Assembly (NCBI RefSeq): GCF_000621605.1
Contig: NZ_JHXX01000001.1
Location: 310,001-374,000 of the forward strand
Direction: 5' to 3'
DNA from: Butyrivibrio sp. MC2021
Lineage (GTDB): Bacteria; Bacillota; Clostridia; Lachnospirales; Lachnospiraceae
DNA: 64,000 nt
The position numbers and the translations under genes are program-made. Positions within the stretch are counted from its first letter, which is position 1. Each line of letters begins with the position of its first letter. Positions 36,772 through 45,608 of the stretch are shown in pieces. Below the pieces are notes generated by a model. That model was not told the origin of the DNA and did not search any database. It worked only from the letters and a program-made list of their open reading frames with translations.

Positions 36772-37889
36772 CCGATTTCAGCATCTCCTATTCTGAATAT
36801 CTCTTTTGAAAAACCTGCCAGAACATTCTTTGATTTGTAAATCCTGTTTGTTACCATGCTCTTTTGGGCTATGGCTCCATCAATAAATTTACCGAGAAAC
36901 GTATCCTTTTTACTATCCTTGGAAGCATCAATATACTCCTTCGTATATTTTTCCAGCTCGAAATCTGCGATACTTTCCCCGGAAAGCTCCTCACCAAAAA
37001 TTTTCCAATCGTCGCTTGCAATAAGTTGTCTTTTTTCAAGGATCTCCTGAATTCTGGAGGAACAGTTCTCTATGGCGTCATAGTCATACGTTTCCAGTTC
37101 AAATTTCTCTGATTCTCCTCTGATAAATTTCATAGCATAGATCATCTGGCAAAAAGCCTTTCTATAATCAGAGGGGTTATCCTTTGTGATAACAGTGTAA
37201 TCACCCCAGGCGGGAACATATTTATACCTCATAAAGCAATAATCCGGAAGATGTCCTGCCCGGCCATGACCAAGATTCATAATTGAATTTTCATTGGTCT
37301 GCGTGATGGAATTAGTAAAAATGCCATTTTCCAGATCATCCGGAACAGAGGTACTGTGTCTGAACTTAATGGCCCTTTCGCTCTTATTTTCCCCTGTCCC
37401 GAGAATTTCTGTAAAATCATAATCTGTATTATTGATAACCAGTGACGGGGTTCCCGCAAAATTAGAATGTGCCCAGGTATCCGCAAGAACATGCATGGCT
37501 ATCCCAACTGATTGAACCGGTTTGTCCTTCGCTAAGGTAACGGTATCCTTGACAAGGCTGCCGTTAGGTCCGCAGATAAGCCTGTATTTATACATATAGC
37601 GCCTTGTTCTGCCCTTTTTCTCAGCATACAGGTCTTTGGGTAAAAAGTGAAAGGATGCCCATATTCTGGTTATATCCTGAAGCCCTAAAATATCAGTTCT
37701 TGCGTCCATAAGCTCCAGCGAAAGCTGTGTTGTTGCCGCATCCGACGGGCCATGTATCTTAGATAAAAATGATCTTGAACACAGATCCACAAATTGCGCA
37801 CTGTAAGCTATATCAAGGCTTTCTTCATGGGAATAACCGGCCAGAAATGCGGCGCAGTATGTGGCATAATAATGAAAATCTTCCTGCAT
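36768..37889 (-). CDS. DUF6765-like protein, possible metal-dependent hydrolase fold
   Basis: A 373-residue protein beginning MQEDFHYYATYCAAFLAGYS and continuing with DIAYSAQFVDLC; this opening fits the DUF6765 family, whose function is unassigned. The segment GIAMHVLADTWAHSNFAGTP (about 129-148) has a His-x3-Asp-x3-His pattern that, with N-terminal DFH and a downstream His-rich stretch (LGHGRAGHLPDY), resembles zinc-dependent phospholipase C/nuclease-type metal sites. No signal peptide. ATG 37889 was chosen: AGGAAAGG lies 7 bases ahead and the upstream gene stops one base away; an ATG six codons earlier would overlap that gene. Between two membrane-protein genes, so membrane or lipid work is possible, by inference. 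Confidence 0.6.
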   Translation of the reverse strand: MQEDFHYYATYCAAFLAGYSHEESLDIAYSAQFVDLCSRSFLSKIHGPSDAATTQLSLELMDARTDILGLQDITRIWASFHFLPKDLYAEKKGRTRRYMYKYRLICGPNGSLVKDTVTLAKDKPVQSVGIAMHVLADTWAHSNFAGTPSLVINNTDYDFTEILGTGENKSERAIKFRHSTSVPDDLENGIFTNSITQTNENSIMNLGHGRAGHLPDYCFMRYKYVPAWGDYTVITKDNPSDYRKAFCQMIYAMKFIRGESEKFELETYDYDAIENCSSRIQEILEKRQLIASDDWKIFGEELSGESIADFELEKYTKEYIDASKDSKKDTFLGKFIDGAIAQKSMVTNRIYKSKNVLAGFSKEIFRIGDAEIG

Positions 37890-37890
37890 G

Positions 37891-38391
37891 TTACTGCCTT
37901 TCCTCATGCTCTAATTTACGTTCAATTTTACTGATTCTAATGGTGGAAATAACTATATCGATAAGCACAATTATGAGAGTTATATCTATTAAGGCAGATG
38001 TTATTGCTGTATCAAAGTTTTCTATATTTCCCTTCAGGTCCTCAAATGTTTGAGGAATGGAAGCAATATACCATACAGCAGTCAAAGCAGTGGGGATAAG
38101 GAAAAATCTTTTCCTTGAATAATACCTGCCCACCTTCATGGCACATCGCCCCAGGTAATAATGTACCAGGATCAAAATAATAATAAAAATAGCAGCAAAA
38201 ATATAAATAAACATAAGCTCTGCAGCCGGGTTTTCCGCATCAAGTTCAATTTCATTAAGACCAAGAACATCATCATCTGCTATTACAGATATTGCCACCT
38301 TCAAAAGACTCCATACTCCGTAAAGCAAAACGCCCAGTCCGCTTATATAAACTGTATGTCTTAGTTTTCTCAGCTTCTGTTGTTCATCCAT
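37891..38391 (-). CDS. Four-helix membrane protein of unknown family
   Basis: A 166-residue protein with hydrophobic helices at about 15-37, 60-82, 98-115 and 132-155, and a charged C-terminus (KIERKLEHEERQ). No family recognised. ATG 38391 has GGAG 8 bases ahead; the open frame reaches a GTG three codons earlier that lacks proper spacing. First gene of the run that continues through the DUF6765-like gene to the kinase cluster. No promoter with good hexamers was found in the short stretch before it. Confidence 0.6.
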   Translation of the reverse strand: MDEQQKLRKLRHTVYISGLGVLLYGVWSLLKVAISVIADDDVLGLNEIELDAENPAAELMFIYIFAAIFIIILILVHYYLGRCAMKVGRYYSRKRFFLIPTALTAVWYIASIPQTFEDLKGNIENFDTAITSALIDITLIIVLIDIVISTIRISKIERKLEHEERQ

Positions 38392-38420
38392 AACAATCAC
38401 TCCAAATCCTTATAAGACAC

Positions 38421-38471
38421 AAAAAAATCATGATAAAATATCGTTTTATTAACAATATTTTACCATGATTT
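38421..38471 (-). terminator. Terminator of the transaldolase gene
   Basis: A 17-bp stem with a single mismatch (AAATCATGATAAAATAT against AATATTTTACCATGATTT) followed on the minus strand by a run of T (38421-38427). It lies 34 bases past the transaldolase stop. Confidence 0.75.
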
Positions 38472-38505
38472 AGTAATCAAGATATGAAATTATCTATCAA
38501 TATAA

Positions 38506-39159
38506 TTATTTACCAAATACAGCAAGGTAGTCCTTCTGGAACTTCTCGATACCAGCATCTGTTAAAGGATGATGTGTCATCTGCTCGATTACCTTGTAAG
38601 GAACTGTAGCGATGTCAGCACCTGCAAGAGCGCAATCTGTTACGTGCATAGGATGACGGATGCTTGCTGCGATGATCTCTGTCTCGATGTTGTGGATGTT
38701 GAAGATCTCAGCAACCTCAGAAATAAGGTCCGTTCCACGAACGCTGATATCATCAAGTCTTCCAAGGAATGGGCTAACAAATGCAGCGCCTGCTCTTGCG
38801 CAAAGAAGAGCCTGGTTAGCTGTGAAGATAAGAGTCATGTTAACCTTGATGCCTTCCTTAGAAAGAACCTTACAAGCCTTAAGTCCCTCTACAGTCATAG
38901 GAATCTTAACAACCATGTTAGGATGGATCTTGGCAATCTCACGTCCCTCAGCGATCATGCCCTCAGCATCTGTAGTTGTAGCCTTAACCTCACCGCTGAT
39001 AGGTCCGTCTACGATTGAAGCGATCTCTGCAACAACTTCATATACATCACGGCCTTCCTTAGCGATAAGTGAAGGGTTTGTAGTAACACCGCAAATAACG
39101 CCCATGTCATTTGCTTTTCTGATTTCGTCAATGTTAGCTGTGTCGATAAAGAATTTCAT
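38506..39159 (-). CDS. tal: Transaldolase / fructose-6-phosphate aldolase-type (TalC/MipB subfamily)
   Basis: Class I Schiff-base aldolase transferring dihydroxyacetone units in the non-oxidative pentose phosphate pathway. The 217-residue single-domain form matches the small TalC/FSA subfamily. Motifs: [28 protein letters not shown], the Schiff-base lysine in VVKIPMT (about 86), [19 protein letters not shown] and [11 protein letters not shown]. It ends with the family's typical [18 protein letters not shown] 39159 follows AGAGGTGA; an ATG two codons upstream lacks spacing. Short transaldolases and F6P aldolases differ at few residues, so the exact activity is open. Flanked by a terminator downstream. 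Confidence 0.92.
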   Translation of the reverse strand: MKFFIDTANIDEIRKANDMGVICGVTTNPSLIAKEGRDVYEVVAEIASIVDGPISGEVKATTTDAEGMIAEGREIAKIHPNMVVKIPMTVEGLKACKVLSKEGIKVNMTLIFTANQALLCARAGAAFVSPFLGRLDDISVRGTDLISEVAEIFNIHNIETEIIAASIRHPMHVTDCALAGADIATVPYKVIEQMTHHPLTDAGIEKFQKDYLAVFGK

Positions 39160-39277
39160 AATCACTCACCTCTTATAAACGTTAATAATTTAATTAAAAC
39201 ACCAACACACATATTAGCACTATTTCGTCCCTAAAAACAGACAATTATTGCTTTTTTATATTCACATAGTGCTTGAA

Positions 39278-40552
39278 CTAATCTAATCTTACAGAAACAG
39301 TTGTCTCTGAATGATATTCAGACGGCATGAAAAACCTTTTACCTTCATCAGGATAAAATTTCCCAATCCTCTCAATGCGATTCTGTTCGTATACGTAACC
39401 TATATATTTGTATTCGCCGAATTTATACAAAGTCTCCTTGTTATATGCAGTTCCGGGTTTATTATCATATTTATAGCTAACGCTAATTTTATTATGTTTA
39501 TAATTTTTTACTGCAATATCACACTCGGTAAAAACATTAACAGTAAATGAAGTAGTTTTTTCATTTCCATAGGTTTTTACATTAAATTCATCGGGATCAT
39601 GTATTTCTTTTTCATAGGATGATTCTTTAAAGCTGTCTGACTCCGGGTCATAAGCAAATGCTTGCTTGTATGTGTCATAATACTCTATTTTAATCCCCTC
39701 TGCCGGCTCATATATTTTATTCTGATACATGTTTATAAAGTATTCATCATCAAGTTTAGCAGTTTTATCATATTCTGATTTTTTCATATATTGATCAGTA
39801 TTATAGTCATATATTTCAGGATCCTCATCAGTAGGGGAATTAATTATATATCTATCATGAGAATCACATACATACTCCACAAATCCATCATTGCAGTATA
39901 AAGTAATTGAATATATATGATCCCGGAAGCTCAAATACTTATCAAAGTCTAATATGCTCTCATATTCCAGGCAGGATTTAGAACTGATAATATAGCAGTC
40001 ATTAATGTTCGAAGAGTTGCTGTTTAAGACATAGTTTTCAACGTCTTCTTTCGTAAACGAAGAGGGAAAAAGGTTACTTCTTACGGTATCCTCGTACTTA
40101 TAGGAAGGATTTCTGTAAGAAGTAGTGGTTATAAAATAATCAGGTTCAAAAGTAAGAACAAGATCATCTTCATCAGATATCCCAAGCTGCTCCTTAAAGT
40201 ATTCTGCAGTATACTCATTTGCATATTCCACAAGATCATCAGTATAGTACTCATCTGAAGCCAGATTATATGAAATTCTATGCTTTTTTAACTTGTAGTA
40301 ATAGGTTCCTGTAACTAATTGAGTCAAACCATCAGTTTGAGTAAATCCTCCCCAATCAGTTTCATTACGTACTGAAGTAAGTTTACTAAAGGGTTTATTC
40401 ATTAAAAGCCAACCGGTAAGATAATATCTGCCTACCGCCTTCTGAATAAGTGCACTTGAAATGCTATATCCCCTGCCGCAGCCGGTAATCGTTGCAGAAA
40501 AAATCATTATGATAAATAAAATAACTACTCTCTTTTTCAGTCTAAACTTCAT
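39278..40552 (-). CDS. Lipoprotein of unknown function
   Basis: A 424-residue exported lipoprotein: basic start MKFRLKKRVV, hydrophobic stretch and the lipobox TITGC (Cys about 25). The mature part is rich in Tyr, Asp, Asn and Lys (for example LAFDKYLSF-like and EEYYTD-like patches) with no family recognised. The base composition is distinctly more AT-rich than in neighbouring genes. ATG 40552 overlaps the metallophosphoesterase stop (ATGA), suggesting coupling; an ATG four codons upstream is only one base from GGGAG and is less likely. It is the last gene of the punA-to-lipoprotein run. Confidence 0.7.
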   Translation of the reverse strand: MKFRLKKRVVILFIIMIFSATITGCGRGYSISSALIQKAVGRYYLTGWLLMNKPFSKLTSVRNETDWGGFTQTDGLTQLVTGTYYYKLKKHRISYNLASDEYYTDDLVEYANEYTAEYFKEQLGISDEDDLVLTFEPDYFITTTSYRNPSYKYEDTVRSNLFPSSFTKEDVENYVLNSNSSNINDCYIISSKSCLEYESILDFDKYLSFRDHIYSITLYCNDGFVEYVCDSHDRYIINSPTDEDPEIYDYNTDQYMKKSEYDKTAKLDDEYFINMYQNKIYEPAEGIKIEYYDTYKQAFAYDPESDSFKESSYEKEIHDPDEFNVKTYGNEKTTSFTVNVFTECDIAVKNYKHNKISVSYKYDNKPGTAYNKETLYKFGEYKYIGYVYEQNRIERIGKFYPDEGKRFFMPSEYHSETTVSVRLD

Positions 40553-41145
40553 AGTCTTATCCATTCTCCCAAAGTCAATGGTGTATAATCTGATCTTTTA
40601 CAAAAACAATTTATCATATTACAGGGAATTGTGCTCTCGTGCTCACTGCCAATAGGAGTATAGGGAGTTTCTCTGATCAGATTGATGATCCTCTGCATAA
40701 GGATCTCATCTCTTGTTTCATGGACATGACCATACATCATGTAGACTTTGGGATCGCCGTTATGCCTTTTTCTATACTGTCCTTCATAAAATGGTATCGG
40801 ATAATGGCAGCAGACAATCTTTTTCTGTGAATCAGTTATTTCTCTATAATTGTCTATCCATTCAAATCTACCGGAATCAAAGTCCGGTGAATCAACAAAC
40901 TTATCATGATTTCCTTTAATAAGGCAAAGCTTACCCTTCAAACGATGGATAAGCTCATTGGTCTCTTCTACTTTTCCAAGAGACAGGTCCCCAAGAATTA
41001 TGACAGTGTCCTGATTGGTAACCTTGTCATTCCACTTTTTTATCATGTATTCATTCATTTCTTCCACATCCGCAAAGCCCCTGTGGTCCATCTTGGTATT
41101 GAGGGCTGCGTGGTAAAAATGACAGTCTGCAATATAATAAATCAT
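40549..41145 (-). CDS. Calcineurin-like metallophosphoesterase
   Basis: A 198-residue cytoplasmic phosphoesterase with the full dimetal motif set: IADCHFYH (D-x-H, 6-11), VIILGDLSLG (GD, about 50), LIKGNHDKF (GNHD, about 75), CCHYPIPFYEG (H, about 112) and YGHVHET (GHVH, about 138). It resembles the small YfcE/phage-type single-domain enzymes; substrate unknown. It sits 18 bases after rnhA, with TAGAAAGATA as a weak ribosome site, and its end overlaps the lipoprotein start. Activity is likely, the biological substrate is not predictable. Confidence 0.88.
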   Translation of the reverse strand: MIYYIADCHFYHAALNTKMDHRGFADVEEMNEYMIKKWNDKVTNQDTVIILGDLSLGKVEETNELIHRLKGKLCLIKGNHDKFVDSPDFDSGRFEWIDNYREITDSQKKIVCCHYPIPFYEGQYRKRHNGDPKVYMMYGHVHETRDEILMQRIINLIRETPYTPIGSEHESTIPCNMINCFCKRSDYTPLTLGEWIRL

Positions 41146-41163
41146 AAATATATCTTTCTAAAT

Positions 41164-41652
41164 TTACTTAAGATCTCCGCCGTCATCATGTAACAATGTG
41201 GCAGGATCAGCATCTGCAGCGGTGGTGGCCAGTTCGTCGCACCTCTCATTTTCAGGGTGTCCTGCGTGCCCCTTTACCCAGTTCCACTTGATCTTATGGG
41301 GTTCTGCGGCTGCAAGAAGTCTCTTCCAGAGTTCAACATTCTTAACAGGCTTCTTTCCTGCTGTTTTCCAGCCATTCATGATCCACTTGGGAATCCAGCC
41401 CTCATTGAAAGCACTGATGACATACTTGGAATCTGAGTACATCTCAACTTCGCAGGGTCTGTTCAAAGCCTCCAGACCCTTTATTGCTCCCATGAGCTCC
41501 ATACGGTTATTGGTGGTCTTGTCATAGCCTGCACTTATCTCTTTTTCATGAACTTCGCCCTTAGGATCCACATAGCGCATCACAACGCCATATCCTCCGG
41601 GTCCGTCCGGGTTACCTCTGGCAGAGCCGTCGGAATAAATTTCTACTTTCAT
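41164..41652 (-). CDS. rnhA: Ribonuclease HI
   Basis: Cleaves RNA in RNA-DNA hybrids, for example R-loops and Okazaki primers. The 162 residues carry the four catalytic carboxylates: [18 protein letters not shown] (Asp, about 7), [18 protein letters not shown] (Glu, about 52), [14 protein letters not shown] (Asp, about 73) and [15 protein letters not shown] (Asp, about 138). The basic handle has [20 protein letters not shown]. Length and motifs match bacterial type 1 RNase H without extra domains. It lies between the MutS-like gene (12-base gap) and the phosphoesterase gene. Confidence 0.94.
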   Translation of the reverse strand: MKVEIYSDGSARGNPDGPGGYGVVMRYVDPKGEVHEKEISAGYDKTTNNRMELMGAIKGLEALNRPCEVEMYSDSKYVISAFNEGWIPKWIMNGWKTAGKKPVKNVELWKRLLAAAEPHKIKWNWVKGHAGHPENERCDELATTAADADPATLLHDDGGDLK

Positions 41653-41664
41653 AATTACTTTCCT

Positions 41665-43335
41665 TTAATCCCAGTGTCCTGTGCTAAGGAACTTCTCAGC
41701 AAGACTCTGGGCATTATCTACGATATTCTCATCATAGCCCAGTACATTAAGGAGCTTGATGGCATTTCTTGTGGTGGCAGGGCCACTCTTTATCTTATAG
41801 TCAAAGTGAACGTCGTTATCTGTGATCTCTCCTTCGAAATGATATATTCCGAAGTAATCCTTCAAAAGGCTTGTGAGCTCGATATCATGGGTTGCCGCAA
41901 GGCACATGATATTTTTACCTGCGAAGTTCTTAAGAATCTCAGTAGATGCAGCGATTCTCTCAACTGTGTTGGTTCCTCTAAGGACCTCATCCACAAAGCA
42001 AAGTACCGGATTTCCCTCTTCCTTGGATGCATCCAGAATTCTCTTGATGGATTTTATCTCAACTATGTAGTAGCTGTCTCCTTCAAAGATATCATCCTTG
42101 AGAGCCATGGAGGAATATATCCTGTAAAGTGGTGCCTTATACTCTTTTGCCAGAACAGTGTGTATGGACTGGGCAAGGAGTGCATTAAGAGCACAGGTCT
42201 TAAGGAATGTACTCTTACCTGAAGCGTTTGAACCTGTGATAAGAACTCCTCTGTCTGCGTTCAGATCATTGGCAACAGCGTTCTCGATAAGAGGATGATA
42301 AAGATCTTTAGCCACATAGTTATTGCCTTCAAAAATCGGCAGACAATAGTTATCCTTAACAGATTCTCTATAGCAGGCGATTGAGATATAGGTTTCTAAA
42401 CGACCTGTAATCGTAAGAATGGCATCCAAAGAGTCCTTGTGGGCCATGATCTGTACATACATCTGATTAAACTTGATGATGTCAATGTGGGTAGACATCC
42501 TGAGGAAATCCACCAGAGCTTCGATAGGATTACCGGAGTTCATTCTGGTAGGTGACATCAGAATATATGAGCCTCTGATAAAAGACTTAAAATCTGCAGC
42601 CGCATCATTGAGAGCCTTGATATCATCGCTGATCTCAGGATCATCAATTTTGGAAAAAGCATCAACAGACTGAATAACTCTCATAATATAGCCATAGCTT
42701 GCGAGATACTGCTCAATCTTTCCTTTATACCTGAAGTACAGGATGATGTTGATCATAACAAGCAGTACAAAGACAGCAAATCCGACAGTAAAATTGAAAA
42801 AGCAGCCAGCTATAGCTAAAATCATAAGGCCGATCATTAGGAAATGCTTTTTATTACTGAAATTCTCAACATTATCAAGATACTCGATATAGTCGTAGAT
42901 TGAATACCTGATTCTTCTGCCAATCTTGGCAAAAAGGACCTGCATTTTGCGGCGCTTCTCATGATTTTCCGCAAAGAACTTTATCTTCTTTTCCATATCG
43001 GAGTAATCATCAGTCTGGGAAGGAGTTCTGAGAATATAGTACAGATATTCCTCACCGGTGGCACTGAAGCAATAGTTCATTCTTGCAAAAACGCCGTCCA
43101 TATTCAGGTCATTCCAGGTGGCATCATCTATCTGAAATCCATCCTTGTGTTTCAGATAATACCCCTGCAAATGATCAAGATCATCAGCCTTATACTCTCT
43201 TTTTGGAGCCTGACCAAAATCTTTTGTAAGCTTGGCAATAAGCCTTTTTTCAAGTAATTTCTCATCCCTGAGGCCCAGAAGGTATGCTAAAAGACACACA
43301 CCTGTAAGGGCAGATAAAAAAATAATCGCTTCCAT
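41665..43335 (-). CDS. Membrane-anchored MutS-like ATPase
   Basis: A 556-residue protein with the C-terminal MutS ATPase core but no mismatch-recognition domain. Walker A is TGSNASGKSTFLKT (about 365), Walker B CFVDEVLRGTNTVERI (about 447), and a conserved H-loop region MCLAATHDIEL (about 488). The middle resembles the MutS lever/clamp helices. Hydrophobic helices occur at the N-terminus (AIIFLSALTGVCLLAYLLG, residues 3-21) and as a pair at about 168-210, so it is probably membrane-bound. Such truncated MutS relatives are known in Firmicutes and Bacteroidetes without assigned function. Mismatch repair is unlikely; the rnhA and nucleoside-salvage neighbours do not define its job. Confidence 0.85.
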   Translation of the reverse strand: MEAIIFLSALTGVCLLAYLLGLRDEKLLEKRLIAKLTKDFGQAPKREYKADDLDHLQGYYLKHKDGFQIDDATWNDLNMDGVFARMNYCFSATGEEYLYYILRTPSQTDDYSDMEKKIKFFAENHEKRRKMQVLFAKIGRRIRYSIYDYIEYLDNVENFSNKKHFLMIGLMILAIAGCFFNFTVGFAVFVLLVMINIILYFRYKGKIEQYLASYGYIMRVIQSVDAFSKIDDPEISDDIKALNDAAADFKSFIRGSYILMSPTRMNSGNPIEALVDFLRMSTHIDIIKFNQMYVQIMAHKDSLDAILTITGRLETYISIACYRESVKDNYCLPIFEGNNYVAKDLYHPLIENAVANDLNADRGVLITGSNASGKSTFLKTCALNALLAQSIHTVLAKEYKAPLYRIYSSMALKDDIFEGDSYYIVEIKSIKRILDASKEEGNPVLCFVDEVLRGTNTVERIAASTEILKNFAGKNIMCLAATHDIELTSLLKDYFGIYHFEGEITDNDVHFDYKIKSGPATTRNAIKLLNVLGYDENIVDNAQSLAEKFLSTGHWD

Positions 43336-43346
43336 AAAAAAATCCT

Positions 43347-44648
43347 TTATGCATATAATCTTTTTGAAATCTCATAGGCCTTGGCATAGATCTCATCAGG
43401 CTCTGCTCCGATATTGAACTTGCCTCTGTTATAGCGGATTATACCACCGATCATGGTCATAAGAACATTGCTCTTAGATCCGCTGTAAACAATATTCTTA
43501 ACAATATTATTCTCAGGCTGCATATTAGGCTGGGTCATATCAAGCATGATGATGTCCGCCAGCTTGCCCTCTGCAAGAACATCAGCATCCTTCAGTCCCA
43601 TTGCATGAGCCCCGTTAACGGTAGCCATCTTAAGAACCTCTGACGCATCCATGCTGGCAGCATCCATATTCCTTATCTTGGAAAGTGCGGTAACCAGGAA
43701 CATCTCCCTGAACATATCAAGACAATTGTTGCTGGCAGGTCCGTCAGTACCTATAGCCACAGGTATGCCCTTTGCCACATAATCTGATATAGGAGCCACT
43801 CCACTGGCCAGCTTCATGTTGGAAGCCGGATTTGTAACGGCATAGAGACCTCTCTTTTTCATGATCTCCATGTCCTTATCATCGGTCCACACAAGGTGAT
43901 ATCCACCTCCGCCGTAATCGAAAAGTCCCAGGCTGTCAAAGAATTCCACAGGAGACATTCCATAGCGGTCACGGCATTCCTTAACCTCGCTCTCAGTCTC
44001 AGATATATGAGCCCAGAAAGGCGCTTTATATTTGTGAGTAAGCTCTGCTGTCTTCTCCAGGAGTTCCTTGGAGCAGGTATACTCCGCATGAATACCGAGG
44101 ATAAAGGAGTTGTACTCATCCCTGCCATTAAGGTCTGTATAATATTTCTCAAGCAGTTCCACGGACTGGCTGAAATTGTTGACACAACTGGTCTGAACGC
44201 ACCTGAAGCCGCAGTCTCTGAAAGCATCTGCCACTGAAAAAGGTGTCAGATACATCTCAAAGGCTGCAGTCATGCCGCTTGTAAGATATTCCATGATTGA
44301 AATCTTAGAAAGATGATAGATATCTTCTACTGTCATCTTGGCTTCTATAGGGAAAATCTGTGTTCCCAGCCAGTCAGACAACGGAAGGTCATCAGCCTTG
44401 GATCTCATAAGAGCCATGGCTGAATGAGTATGTGCATTTTTAAAACCCGGCATCAGAAGATTCTTCTTGCAATCAATCTCTTCATCCCATACAAGGATTG
44501 TGTCCTTGTGGGAGTCACAGTAATGCCTTCCCTCTTCTTCTGTTCCGACAAAAATAATCCTGTCCCCGACTACCCAGAGCTCTCCCTCGAAGATATCCCT
44601 TCCATCCTCCATGGTAAGGATTCTTGCGTTATAAAAACGTGTTCTCAT
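43347..44648 (-). CDS. Amidohydrolase, S-adenosylhomocysteine/5'-methylthioadenosine deaminase-like
   Basis: Zinc-dependent nucleoside deaminase of the ATZ/TRZ-MtaD family, 433 residues. Metal motifs: LMPGFKNAHTHSAMALMRS (HxH, about 66), the third-strand IHAEYTCS (His, about 188), WAHISETESE (His, about 213) and the Asp in AIGTDGPASNNCLDMF (about 297). It likely converts MTA, SAH or adenosine to the inosyl product; the following nucleoside phosphorylase gene supports purine salvage. ATG 44648 with GGGGTG 11 bases ahead was chosen; a TTG seven codons upstream lacks support. The next gene in the operon is the MutS-like ATPase, 11 bases on. Confidence 0.85.
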   Translation of the reverse strand: MRTRFYNARILTMEDGRDIFEGELWVVGDRIIFVGTEEEGRHYCDSHKDTILVWDEEIDCKKNLLMPGFKNAHTHSAMALMRSKADDLPLSDWLGTQIFPIEAKMTVEDIYHLSKISIMEYLTSGMTAAFEMYLTPFSVADAFRDCGFRCVQTSCVNNFSQSVELLEKYYTDLNGRDEYNSFILGIHAEYTCSKELLEKTAELTHKYKAPFWAHISETESEVKECRDRYGMSPVEFFDSLGLFDYGGGGYHLVWTDDKDMEIMKKRGLYAVTNPASNMKLASGVAPISDYVAKGIPVAIGTDGPASNNCLDMFREMFLVTALSKIRNMDAASMDASEVLKMATVNGAHAMGLKDADVLAEGKLADIIMLDMTQPNMQPENNIVKNIVYSGSKSNVLMTMIGGIIRYNRGKFNIGAEPDEIYAKAYEISKRLYA

Positions 44649-44681
44649 TATTAACTTACACCCCAACAAAAGTTTTTAATA

Positions 44682-45512
44682 TCAGATGGTAAATCTCTTG
44701 ATTGATTCTGTTACAAGCTTGGTAAATAAAGGAGCTGCCTTGTCTGCTGCCTCCTGAACCTCTTCATGGGAAAGAGGGCTGTCTGAAAGGCCGGCTGCAA
44801 GATTGGAAATACAGGAAACTCCGCAGATCCTCATACCCATGTGATTAGCAGCAATAGCCTCATTAACTGTACTCATGCCAACTGCAGAAACACCGAGTTT
44901 TCCAAGAAGTCTGATCTCTGCGGGAGACTCGAAAGAAGGTCCTGTAAGCTGAGCATAAACGCCTTCCTTAAGGTCAATTCCATTCTCCTTGGCAACCTCT
45001 CTGATAACATCCTGAAGATCCTTTTTATAAACATTGGACATATCAGGGAAACGAGGTCCGAACTCATCAATATTCTCGCCAATAAGTGGATTGGGAGCAA
45101 ACATTGAAACATGATCAGTGATAAGCATAAGATCACCGGCTCCAAAGCCCTCTCCGAGACCGCCTGAAGCATTGGTAAGGAAAAGGATCTTTGCTCCCAG
45201 CATCTTCATAACTCTGTGAGGAAGTACAACATCCTTAATGTCATAGCCTTCATAGAAGTGGATCCTGCCCTTCATGCAGACAACCTTAACATCTCCAACA
45301 TATCCGAAGATGAATTTTCCTGCATGTCCGGGAACAGTTGATACCGGAAATCCGGGAATGTCACTGTAAGAAACCTCTGCCTCTATCTTGATGTTCTCTG
45401 CGTAGTTACCAAGGCCTGATCCAAGAACCAGGGCCACGTCGGGCACAAAAGAAGTCTTGGCTCTGATGGCCTCTACACATTTTGCAACCTTTTCATAAGC
45501 TGATGTACTCAT
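44682..45512 (-). CDS. punA: Purine-nucleoside phosphorylase (trimeric type)
   Basis: Phosphorolyses (deoxy)inosine and guanosine to the base and ribose-1-phosphate. The 276 residues hold the family marks LVLGSGLGNYAE (about 28-39), PVSTVPGHAGKF (phosphate-site His, about 63), MKGRIHFYEGYD, LTNASGGLGEGF (about 113), GPSFESPAEIR (about 190) and AVGMSTVNEAIAANHMG, where the usual MSTVPE reads MSTVNE. It is followed by the deaminase gene, consistent with salvage of adenosine-type nucleosides through inosine. Ribosome site AGAGAGGTA. It is the first gene of the run to the lipoprotein at 39278; the 96-base upstream gap holds a TATACT-like box but no clear -35. Confidence 0.92.
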   Translation of the reverse strand: MSTSAYEKVAKCVEAIRAKTSFVPDVALVLGSGLGNYAENIKIEAEVSYSDIPGFPVSTVPGHAGKFIFGYVGDVKVVCMKGRIHFYEGYDIKDVVLPHRVMKMLGAKILFLTNASGGLGEGFGAGDLMLITDHVSMFAPNPLIGENIDEFGPRFPDMSNVYKKDLQDVIREVAKENGIDLKEGVYAQLTGPSFESPAEIRLLGKLGVSAVGMSTVNEAIAANHMGMRICGVSCISNLAAGLSDSPLSHEEVQEAADKAAPLFTKLVTESIKRFTI

Positions 45513-45608
45513 AATCTATACCTCTCTTAATTAGTCTAAGTCAATTTTTCTGAAACAACATACATAGTATATCATAGAACCCTTGAATTTTCGGCATTTT
45601 CTTACTTT

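Noticed and set aside
41548..42222. 224-codon open frame on the plus strand
   Set aside because: Opposite the MutS-like gene and the end of rnhA, both with complete motifs; no ribosome site.
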